63,126 nucleotides of DNA, from assembly GCF_003259255.1 (NCBI RefSeq), contig NZ_QGOL01000023.1, forward strand, positions 1 to 63,126. Reading direction: 5' to 3'. The translations under genes were made by a program, and so were the position numbers. Below the pieces are notes generated by a model, which was not told the origin of the DNA, searched no databases, and was given only the letters and a program-made list of their open reading frames with translations. Positions 26,086 to 33,966 of the stretch are shown in pieces. The stretch is from Algoriphagus litoralis. Lineage in GTDB: Bacteria; Bacteroidota; Bacteroidia; Cytophagales; Cyclobacteriaceae. Every line of letters begins with the position of its first letter. Position 1 is the stretch's first letter.

Positions 26086-27954
26086 ATGTTTAAAGTTATT
26101 TTGGGGCTTCTCTTATTCGCTGATTTTGCCCGATCCTCTGATACCACAGCGATTCAAAAAGAAGTTCCTGCCTATTCCGTTCTTTCCCAAACTAGTAATC
26201 TCACCATCCATCCAGATTACACCTATACTTTTGATATCGAGCGGAAATTGGTAGTCAATTCATCAGCTGGTCTGGAGCATGCCACCACCAGGCTTTTTTA
26301 TGACAAGTTGAACGAGGTCAGAGCCTTTGAGCTGGAGGTCAAAGATGTATTCACTGGCAAGACACTCAGCAAAGCAAAATTGAAAGATATGGCAGATGGA
26401 GCGTACTACTCGAGTTCCTCTGTCTTTGACGATAATCGCTACAAGTACTATGAAGTCACCGCAGGAAAATTCCCCGTGGAAGTGACGATCAAGTCCTCTG
26501 TTTTTTCCAAAACGAATTTTTTCCTTCCTGCCTGGACCCCAGTTCCCCAATACAATCAAAAAGTAAAAGAATCACTCTTTGCAGTGAACTATCCGAGTGA
26601 ATTGGGGCTCAAATACAAGGAAATCAACCTAACTGGCGATAAGACCACCACTGAGGCCAATGGCGTCACCACCATCACCTGGACCATGACTGACTTAGCC
26701 GTGCAGGGCAAAGATTTTGAATCAGATGATGATCACAAGCTTCTTTTGGCACCTGTCAAATTTTCCCTTGATCAATATCAAGGCGAAATGACTGACTGGT
26801 CTCAATTAGCCGCATGGCAATATGAACTGAATAAGGGTCGAGATGTCTTACCCGAAGACTTCAAAGCCAAAGTCCTGCAAATGGTCGATGGGGTGGAGGA
26901 GCCTTATGAAAAAGTCAAAATCCTCTATTCCTACCTGCAAAAGAATTTCAGGTATGTGAGCATTCAGCTTGGGATCGGTGGCTGGCAAACGATGACAGCG
27001 GAGGATGTGGTAAAATATGCCTACGGAGATTGCAAAGCACTCACGAATCTAATGAAGGCCATGCTGGAGGCTGTTGGTATTCCTGCCAACTATACCTTGG
27101 TCTATGCGGGTCAAAATGCAGATGATATTGAGGTGGACCTCCCAGCCAATCAATTCAATCATGTGATCCTCCAAGTACCGACAGATGCAGATCCAATTTG
27201 GCTGGAATGCACCTCAAACCTTCTTCCGGCTGGGTTTCTTGGGGATTTCACCCGCGACCGGCATGTCTTGGTGACGAAAGAAGGGGGAGGCTATTTGACC
27301 AAGACTCCTTCCTACGATACTGAAGTCTGGAATCTGATTCAGTCCCAATCCAAAGTTATTTTGGACCCCCAAGGCAACGCCACGATCTCTTCCAAGCAGC
27401 AGTTGTTTGGTAATTTTTCGGAAGTGATGCTCAGTGTTAAAAATTCTCTGGATGAACGCCAACAACGAGATTTTCTAAACAGAAATTCTTCTATATCTGG
27501 CTTGATCGTCCGGGATTACACCATCGATATCGTCAATCAAGATTCGCTCCCGAAGTCTGAAATAAGCTACGAAGGTGTAGTACAGAAGTTTTCTCAGGCC
27601 ACAGCCAAGCGGGTCGTTTTGAAATCGTTTATGGGAAAATTGACTCCTGACCTTTTGGCAAATAAGTCTCTAAAACAAGTCGACGAATACGAAATAGAAC
27701 TTCCAGAAGCTTGGCAGCCAGATGGGAATTTCCCTGAGGTGAAGCTCAATGAAGAAAAACTAACCGGATTACTTACCGTCGCGCTGGAAGGCAGAGTCTT
27801 GAAAGTCAGACGGGAAATCAGTGTCCAATTGCCCGAAAAACTCGAAAAAGAACAAGAAACCGAACTCCTCAAAAAAATTAATACTGCCTTTGACCGCACG
27901 ATCCTCTTTACCAAACCAACACTCAGCACTACACAAATCCCAAGCTATGAATAA
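26086..27954 (+). CDS. DUF3857 / transglutaminase-like protein, copy 1 (catalytic residues present)
   Basis: Exported protein of 622 residues, first of three tandem relatives. A DUF3857 domain fills the first half. A transglutaminase-like core follows, with Cys316 in YGDCKALTNLMKAML, His359 in QFNHVILQV and an acidic residue, Glu374, in WLECTS, where Asp is usual. The C-terminal third is a beta-rich DUF2569-like region. Signal peptide MFKVILGLLLFADFARS. The ATG is chosen, but a GTG eight codons upstream (26062) is equally possible. The second copy overlaps its end by 8 bp. No function is known; transglutaminase-fold proteins of this kind are proposed as peptidases or amidases. Confidence 0.85.
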   Translation: MFKVILGLLLFADFARSSDTTAIQKEVPAYSVLSQTSNLTIHPDYTYTFDIERKLVVNSSAGLEHATTRLFYDKLNEVRAFELEVKDVFTGKTLSKAKLKDMADGAYYSSSSVFDDNRYKYYEVTAGKFPVEVTIKSSVFSKTNFFLPAWTPVPQYNQKVKESLFAVNYPSELGLKYKEINLTGDKTTTEANGVTTITWTMTDLAVQGKDFESDDDHKLLLAPVKFSLDQYQGEMTDWSQLAAWQYELNKGRDVLPEDFKAKVLQMVDGVEEPYEKVKILYSYLQKNFRYVSIQLGIGGWQTMTAEDVVKYAYGDCKALTNLMKAMLEAVGIPANYTLVYAGQNADDIEVDLPANQFNHVILQVPTDADPIWLECTSNLLPAGFLGDFTRDRHVLVTKEGGGYLTKTPSYDTEVWNLIQSQSKVILDPQGNATISSKQQLFGNFSEVMLSVKNSLDERQQRDFLNRNSSISGLIVRDYTIDIVNQDSLPKSEISYEGVVQKFSQATAKRVVLKSFMGKLTPDLLANKSLKQVDEYEIELPEAWQPDGNFPEVKLNEEKLTGLLTVALEGRVLKVRREISVQLPEKLEKEQETELLKKINTAFDRTILFTKPTLSTTQIPSYE

Positions 27955-29881
27955 GTTATTTCTCCTCTTTTTGGCAACACTCTTGCCGGTCGTTTTAGTA
28001 GCCCAAACTCCCAAAATGGGCGAAATCAATCAAAATGAAATTGATCTCAAATCAGTAAGCTACGAGCCAGGTGCCGGAGCGGTATTTTTGGTGGCTTATG
28101 GTGAATCCAGATTCTTCAGTGAAATCCTAGAGACGAATTATTTCAATCGGGTGAAAATCCTGACTGAAGCCGGGAAAGAAAACGGAGATTTCCGGATTCC
28201 CTATTACGCAGGATCCACCAATGTAGAAATGGTTTCAGCTGTCAAAGCAGAAATCACCAATTTTGTTGACGGCAAACCAGTGGTTACCAAGTTGGGAAAG
28301 GAGAACATTTTCCAAGTCGATCTGGGCAATGGAAACAAGGAGTACCGAATCTCATTCCCCAATGTGCAGGTGGGTTCCATTTTGGAATTTTCTTACAAAA
28401 AGGCAGACAAGAACCTAAATTTTCTCGACGGATGGAGCTTTCAGCGGGACCTCCCGGTGCTCTATTCCTCTTATCAGATTATCATGATTCCTCAGCTGGA
28501 ATACAAGATGATCGGTCAGGGTGAGAACTTCTTCAACCGAGCTGAAAAGAGCGGATCGAATGGAACTTACAAATGGATTTTGAGAGATCTATATGCACTC
28601 AAGGGAGAGCCCTATATGAGAAACTACCGAGACTATGTAGACCGGGTGGAATTTCAGCTTTCACGCTATCAGCATGCTGCCACTACATCCGGAGCGGAAT
28701 GGACAGACTTTCTCAATACTTGGGAAAAACTAGGAGATGAGCTAATCGAATATTATTCAGGAAAGGGATTCTACCGTACCAATCCGCTGGAGCGGGAAGT
28801 GCTTTCTCTCGATCTAAGCAAAGGCACCCAAAAGGAAAAAGCCGAAGTAGCCTACTATTATGTACGCGATAATTTTGTCAATGAGGGGGCCGATTGGATC
28901 TATACAGACCAAACCTTGCCGCAGTTGCTCAAGTCCAAAAAAGGAGCTCCAGGAGAATTGATCCTCGCCTATATGGGAATCCTCAAGTCTCAGGGGATTG
29001 AATGCAATCCAGTGCTGATCGGCAGTAAAGGTTACGGAAGGAGTGAAATCGTTCCTTTTCCATTTTTGAATCAGTTTGACGAAATATTGTTGCTGGCCAA
29101 TCTGGACGGGAATCTTCAGTTTTTGGACTTGAGTGATCCACTGGCACCATTTGGCTACGTGGATTTGGATAAGCATGTGAAAGCTGGATTATTTCTTGAA
29201 AAGAATGGCAGCAAATTGATTCCCATTGACATTCGTCACAATTCCAATAAGCTGACCTTTACTAATATCAAGCTGGACAACGAGACCGGAGAATTGGTAA
29301 TGGACAATACCATCCGAAATTACTACTACGAAGGCTTGGCTGCAGCACATGATGTAGAGCGTCTTGAAGAAGATAAAAAACCCTTAGAAGAGTATTTCAG
29401 CGAAGATTATGGAGCTTTTGAAATACGAAATGTAAAAGTGGATAATCTATTGGAGGACAAAAACATGGTCAACATCAGTTTCCAGTCTGTCTTGAAAAAT
29501 GCCACTGAAAGTGATATGATCGTCTTCAATCCACTTCAAATGTCGGAGTTCGCCAAAAATCCCTTCACTCAGGAGTTCCGTGTATTTCCGGTGGATTTTG
29601 AATATTCCTTCAATGAAACCTATACGGCCAATCTACAAGTACCTGAGGGATATGAGATCGATGACTATCCGACCAATGAATCCATCACCATTGAGGGTTC
29701 ACCGATAAGTTTTATTTATTCAACCGAAAACCTGGGCTCGATTTTTAAGATCACTGCAAAGCTTGATGTGAAGTCACCGCTGATCCAGCGGGATATGTAT
29801 AGTGATTTGAAGTTCTTTATGGAAAGTGTGGCTTCTAAGCTTGCCGCACCCGTGATTTTGAAAAAGATCGCAAAGCCTTAA
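27947..29881 (+). CDS. DUF3857 protein, copy 2 (catalytic Cys lost)
   Basis: Exported protein of 644 residues (signal peptide about 1-20, VVLVAQ). It has the same layout as copy 1. Aligned to the first copy, the active-site Cys position is Pro335 (KGAPGELILAY), and the His position is replaced (NQFDEILLLA). The Asp at the third position remains (FLDLSDP). It is therefore probably a non-catalytic relative. The start codon lies inside the end of copy 1, so the pair is likely translated together. In-frame sequence 42 codons upstream is open but is the end of copy 1 read in another frame. Confidence 0.85.
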   Translation: MNKLFLLFLATLLPVVLVAQTPKMGEINQNEIDLKSVSYEPGAGAVFLVAYGESRFFSEILETNYFNRVKILTEAGKENGDFRIPYYAGSTNVEMVSAVKAEITNFVDGKPVVTKLGKENIFQVDLGNGNKEYRISFPNVQVGSILEFSYKKADKNLNFLDGWSFQRDLPVLYSSYQIIMIPQLEYKMIGQGENFFNRAEKSGSNGTYKWILRDLYALKGEPYMRNYRDYVDRVEFQLSRYQHAATTSGAEWTDFLNTWEKLGDELIEYYSGKGFYRTNPLEREVLSLDLSKGTQKEKAEVAYYYVRDNFVNEGADWIYTDQTLPQLLKSKKGAPGELILAYMGILKSQGIECNPVLIGSKGYGRSEIVPFPFLNQFDEILLLANLDGNLQFLDLSDPLAPFGYVDLDKHVKAGLFLEKNGSKLIPIDIRHNSNKLTFTNIKLDNETGELVMDNTIRNYYYEGLAAAHDVERLEEDKKPLEEYFSEDYGAFEIRNVKVDNLLEDKNMVNISFQSVLKNATESDMIVFNPLQMSEFAKNPFTQEFRVFPVDFEYSFNETYTANLQVPEGYEIDDYPTNESITIEGSPISFIYSTENLGSIFKITAKLDVKSPLIQRDMYSDLKFFMESVASKLAAPVILKKIAKP

Positions 29882-29885
29882 TTTC

Positions 29886-31808
29886 TTGAAAAAGCACCTC
29901 CTCTCTAGTGTTTTGTACTTCCTGGTTTCAGCGTATTCGCTGGCCCAGGAAGTCAATTGGGGAGCCTATTCCGAGGAAGAACTCGCCTTGGAATCCGTTC
30001 CATTTGAGCCAAATGCAAAAGTGGTTACGCTATTTGAGGAAGGTAAGACGAGTCTGGTCTGGAGGAATGAGCAATACCTTGAGGTGCTGGGTATGGCCAC
30101 AGAATATCACTATCGGCATAAGATTCTTGATAATAATTCGGGCAACTTTGGAAATTTCACAATCCCCTTTTTTCAGGCAGGGGAGATGAAAATCGAAAAT
30201 ATCCTGCAAGTGCAGGCCCAAGTAAGCTACCTGGAGGACGGAGAAAGAAAACTCAAGGTATTGACTGAAAATGACATTAAGCTGGTAGATCTGGGAGATG
30301 GATATATGGAGTACCGGATTATATTTCCAAACTCCTCCAAAGGCTCTATCCTGGAGTATAAATACATTAAGTTCGACAGGGCCTATTACTCACTTGATGG
30401 TTGGCTTTTTCAGAGTGAGTATCCCAAACTTATCAGTAGGTTTTTATTTGAAGTGCCGGATTTTTTGAAATATCAGCTCGTCATGCAGGGGGCCAAGGTG
30501 AAATCTTCACTTCAGACCTCCTCCAATAGAGACCGATTTATTTGGGATTTAAGAGACATACCATCCATTAGATTTGAGCCATACATATCCAGTCCGGTGG
30601 ATTACATGGATTTTGTAGAGGGCTTTTTGTCGTATAATAGCCTGCGAACTAATCCTGTTTTGTATTCTACTTGGGAAAATCTTGGCGAGGAACTTATGGC
30701 TTCCAAGGAATTCAAATCCTATTCTAAACCGACCACCTTTAAAAAGCTTGGTTTTGATGCTGATCCATTTGGTGGAAGTAGTCAAGTCTCCATCGCAAAA
30801 AAAATCTTTGAGTATGTCTCAGAAAACTTTGCCTTGGAGCCTTCACTTTTTTCTTTTCCTACACAAACGCTAGCAGATCTGATCCGCCGCAAATCTGGAA
30901 ATCACATGGACCTCAATCTCCTGTTCATTTCCATACTTAAAAGCTATGAAATAGAAGCGGATTTGGTCTTGATCCACCAAAAAGGAATGGGAAGGACCGA
31001 CCTCATCCCCAGTCCAAACATAGATCAGTTTACGGCTTCCATAGTCAGGTTTAAAACCGGAGACGAGATTCATTATGTAGATGCTACCGACCCGGTAGTT
31101 CCCTTTGGGCTTGTCGGATTGCCTAAGATGGTCAGTAGAGGATTCCTGGTGAAATCTGCAGAATCTTCCTTAATTCCAGTAAGAATTCCCCACCAATCCA
31201 CTTTGGATTTGAAGGTTTGGTTTGGAAAAGATTCAATTGGCAATCTCGAACAGCGGCATGAGATTAAAGTGACTGATGCCAGTGTCTTGTCTCTTCTCGA
31301 ATCACTGAAAAATCCAGATCCAGAAGAAGACATGGGACCAGATCCGTACCAAGTCTCGGTGGAGGACAAGTTTAGACAAGACCATTATCTAAAGAGTACC
31401 TATCATCTTCCTGTGAAAGATGAAGGAGGTAGCGTGGTTGTTTTGGATCCTTTTTCCTTTTCTTCCTTTTCCACCAATTTATTTACGGATGAAGAAAGAA
31501 AATTCCCTATCGAATTTCAATATCCGTTTGTTGAGACTATTTCCGTGAGACTTGACTTGCCTGAGGGATTTAAGGTAGATGAATTCCCGGCTCCTATTTC
31601 AGTGAACATGGCGAATAAGGAGCTGGAATTCAGTTTTGAAGTGGTCGATTCTGAAGGGATCATCGAACTCAGAAGTAAATTGGAAGTGAACGTCTCCAGC
31701 CTATCAGCCAAATCGTATCCAGAATTACAGCAATTTTTTAGGGTGGTCTCCGCCAAACTTTCCGAGCCGCTAGTTTTGGAGAAAACTCAGGGTATAAGCT
31801 CCTTTTGA
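29886..31808 (+). CDS. DUF3857 protein, copy 3 (catalytic Cys lost)
   Basis: Exported protein of 640 residues, starting at a TTG four bases after copy 2; the signal peptide (MKKHLLSSVLYFLVSAYSLAQ) begins at that codon, which supports it. Aligned to copy 1, the Cys is His340 (SGNHMDLNLL) and the His is Ala (DQFTASIVRF), while Asp remains (YVDATDP). It is a pseudo-enzyme by sequence. Copies 2 and 3 resemble each other more than copy 1 in the pattern VPFEPN/ SYEPG near the start, so they may be a later duplication. Confidence 0.85.
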   Translation: MKKHLLSSVLYFLVSAYSLAQEVNWGAYSEEELALESVPFEPNAKVVTLFEEGKTSLVWRNEQYLEVLGMATEYHYRHKILDNNSGNFGNFTIPFFQAGEMKIENILQVQAQVSYLEDGERKLKVLTENDIKLVDLGDGYMEYRIIFPNSSKGSILEYKYIKFDRAYYSLDGWLFQSEYPKLISRFLFEVPDFLKYQLVMQGAKVKSSLQTSSNRDRFIWDLRDIPSIRFEPYISSPVDYMDFVEGFLSYNSLRTNPVLYSTWENLGEELMASKEFKSYSKPTTFKKLGFDADPFGGSSQVSIAKKIFEYVSENFALEPSLFSFPTQTLADLIRRKSGNHMDLNLLFISILKSYEIEADLVLIHQKGMGRTDLIPSPNIDQFTASIVRFKTGDEIHYVDATDPVVPFGLVGLPKMVSRGFLVKSAESSLIPVRIPHQSTLDLKVWFGKDSIGNLEQRHEIKVTDASVLSLLESLKNPDPEEDMGPDPYQVSVEDKFRQDHYLKSTYHLPVKDEGGSVVVLDPFSFSSFSTNLFTDEERKFPIEFQYPFVETISVRLDLPEGFKVDEFPAPISVNMANKELEFSFEVVDSEGIIELRSKLEVNVSSLSAKSYPELQQFFRVVSAKLSEPLVLEKTQGISSF

Positions 31809-31835
31809 TTAGGTTTGCGTACTATTTGATCAGCA

Positions 31836-32630
31836 ATGGAAAAGTACCTTCATGGATTTAATTCCGAAGAGCAACAGCGTCTCATAGATCAGGCTGGATT
31901 CTTGGCACCCTTAATTTATCCTACGGTGGATTTTACAGGCTGTGAACACCTCTTGGAGGTAGGAAGTGGAGTAGGGGCTCAGACTCGGGTTTTATTGGAT
32001 CGCTATCCAAAGCTCAGGATTACCTCAGTGGACTTTTCTGAAGCTCAGTTGAACAAAGCGAGAGAAAATCTGAAGGACTTTGCGGATCGGGTGACTTTTG
32101 TGCACCAAGATGTTACCCAACTCAGGTTGGAAGAAAAATTTGACTCCGCCTTTGTTTGCTGGGCTTTGGAGCACATTCCAAACCCCCTCCTCGCACTCCT
32201 GAAAATGAAGGATTGCCTCCTCTCAGGAGCTAAAATTCACATCACGGAGGTGTTCAATTCTACATTTTATTGCAATCCAGACTGTCCGGATCATGCCTAT
32301 TATTATAGGAAATACAATGAGCAGCAAGCCACCTATGGAGGGAATCCGGATGTGGGAGCACAGCTTGGCAAGTTACTTTTTCAGGCAGGATACCAGAATA
32401 TTTCGCTTTCTAGGAATGGATTTCATTTGGACCAAAGTCAGCCATCGGCACTTCGCAGAGCTATAGAATTTTGGAAAATCCTGATGAAAAGTGGAGCACC
32501 AGAACTATTAGCATCTGGATCTATTTCACAAAAGGATGTAGATCTGATGGAAATTGATCTGGATCGAATGTCCGGTGATGAAAATGCAGTTTTTTTCTAC
32601 CAATTTGTGCAGGCAAAAGCAACGACATAG
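31836..32630 (+). CDS. Class I SAM-dependent methyltransferase
   Basis: Cytoplasmic methyltransferase of 264 residues with the SAM-binding glycine motif LLEVGSGVGAQTRVL (about 39-53), the acidic ribose contact in ITSVDFSEAQL (about 64-74) and motif IV CWALEHIPNPLLAL (about 108-121). A helical C-terminal tail (ALRRAIEFWKILM) may help bind the substrate, which I cannot name. It begins 28 bp after the third DUF3857 gene. Confidence 0.85.
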   Translation: MEKYLHGFNSEEQQRLIDQAGFLAPLIYPTVDFTGCEHLLEVGSGVGAQTRVLLDRYPKLRITSVDFSEAQLNKARENLKDFADRVTFVHQDVTQLRLEEKFDSAFVCWALEHIPNPLLALLKMKDCLLSGAKIHITEVFNSTFYCNPDCPDHAYYYRKYNEQQATYGGNPDVGAQLGKLLFQAGYQNISLSRNGFHLDQSQPSALRRAIEFWKILMKSGAPELLASGSISQKDVDLMEIDLDRMSGDENAVFFYQFVQAKATT

Positions 32631-32636
32631 AATCGC

Positions 32637-32730
32637 ATGAAATGCGCATGATCCCGTATGTACGGGATCACACAAGAGGATGATTATTCAGGGCATTTCA
32701 TAAGGCCGTTAAAAAACAAATTATAAACAT
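32637..32730 (+). repeat. Intergenic repeat, copy C (tandem with D)
   Basis: A more diverged copy: ATGAAATGCGCATGA in place of ATGAAATCGAGCATGA at its start, then a perfect palindrome (GATCCCGTA/TACGGGATC, 32650-32669), then GGATGATTATTCAGG, and an end block AAAAAACAAATTATAAACAT that passes straight into copy D. The two copies are head to tail. Confidence 0.75.
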
Positions 32731-32851
32731 ATGAAATCGAGCATTACTCTTTCGGTGTCAAACAGAGGAATGATTATCTGTCCTATGCGAAGATTCTCCA
32801 TATAAAAAATTGGGACAGGCTACCTGACCGCTAAAAACAAATTATAAATAG
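32731..32851 (+). repeat. Intergenic repeat, copy D (before mtgA)
   Basis: Starts ATGAAATCGAGCATTAC and ends AAAACAAATTATAAATAG right before the mtgA ATG. Shares GGAATGATTATC with A and C, TATGCGAAGATTC with B, and GGGACAGGCTA with A. The frame from its ATG runs 24 codons (MKSSITLSVSNRG...). No strong hairpin is seen, unlike the other copies. Confidence 0.8.
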
Positions 32852-33547
32852 ATGAAAATAGTTCGCTGGATTTGGAGACTGCTATGGAAGTCCGCTCTTT
32901 GGTTTTTTGGACTTTCCATTGGTTTAGTCATAATCTATCGGTTTGTACCTGTTCCGATTACGCCTCTGATGGTCATTCGGGTTTTTGAGCAGGCCGTAGA
33001 TCCGGACAAGGATGTGAGGCTGTACAAAGATTGGGTATCGATATCAAAAATCTCCAAAAATGCCCCTCAGGCTGTGATTGCAGCAGAGGATCAGAAATTC
33101 CTGGATCACAATGGCTTTGATGTCGAAGCGATGAAGAAAGCTTGGGAAAACAATAAAAAAGGAAAGCGGATAAAAGGCGCAAGTACAATTACCCAGCAGA
33201 CAGTGAAGAACGTGTTTCTATGGCCTAGCCGAAGTTATATCAGGAAGGGTCTGGAGGCCTATTTTACAGTTTTGGTTGAGTTACTTTGGTCCAAAGAGCG
33301 AATCATAGAAGTGTACCTGAATGTGATCGAAATGGGAGACGGAATCTATGGTATCGAAGCTGCAGCTCAAACCTATTATAAAAAGCCCGCTGAAAAACTG
33401 AGCCGAAGCCAAGCCGCCATGATTGCTGCGGTTTTGCCAAATCCAAGACGCTGGAAACCTTCCAAACCCACGGCCTATATCAAAGGGAGACAAAGCTGGA
33501 TTCTCCGGCAAATGAATAACCTAAATCCTGTGGGATTTGGAGTTTAA
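32852..33547 (+). CDS. mtgA: Monofunctional peptidoglycan glycosyltransferase
   Basis: Membrane-anchored GT51 enzyme of 231 residues that polymerises lipid II into glycan strands. One N-terminal transmembrane helix (about 12-35) is followed by the GT51 motifs: catalytic Glu in AAEDQKFLDHNGFD (about 72-86), GASTITQQTVKNVFL (about 109-123), KERIIEVYLNVIEMGDGIYG (about 149-168) and AAMIAAVLPNPRRW. Length and order are those of MtgA; the transpeptidase domain of class A PBPs is absent. Confidence 0.93.
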   Translation: MKIVRWIWRLLWKSALWFFGLSIGLVIIYRFVPVPITPLMVIRVFEQAVDPDKDVRLYKDWVSISKISKNAPQAVIAAEDQKFLDHNGFDVEAMKKAWENNKKGKRIKGASTITQQTVKNVFLWPSRSYIRKGLEAYFTVLVELLWSKERIIEVYLNVIEMGDGIYGIEAAAQTYYKKPAEKLSRSQAAMIAAVLPNPRRWKPSKPTAYIKGRQSWILRQMNNLNPVGFGV

Positions 33548-33966
33548 CATTGTCTTATTCCTGTTAAAATTTAATATTTCCAATATTGCTGCTTTTCACT
33601 AGTTGGCCTAGTCATTAATGCCATCGAACCATCTGCCCGTACTTTTTGATTTCCAAATTTTGTTTTAAAAAATAGGCCTAACTGCCCCTGGTTTTTTCTA
33701 TGTCATGTTCCGCTTTTAGCTTTAAGAAATGGCCTTGTGGCGCTGTATTTCAACATTAAAAAACACAAGAAAAATTTATCCACATTTCCGTTTATTTATC
33801 CACACTTATTCACAGTGTTTATTTAAACAACTGTAAATCAAATGAATAGAGGCTATTGAAAAAATCAATTTTTGTGGATAAAAATCGATAACTGCAAGAA
33901 AATCAAGCATAAAAAGCTGGGGCACGGTGGATAAATCGATATGCCAAATTTTATTCTAAATTCAAT
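33548..33966. other. Candidate chromosomal replication origin (oriC) region
   Basis: This 419-bp gap has no convincing gene. Its right half holds five DnaA-box-like 9-mers: TTATCCACA at 33776-33784 and 33796-33804 (both exact), TTATTCACA at 33806-33814 (one mismatch), TGTGGATAA at 33873-33881 (exact on the other strand) and GGTGGATAA at 33926-33934 (one mismatch). The first three share orientation and are spaced 20 and 10 bp apart, that is, whole turns of the helix. AT-rich stretches (GTTTATTTAAAC, AAAAAATCAATTTTT) lie between. Alternatively, DnaA could be a regulator of mtgA or of the ClC gene. Confidence 0.55.
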
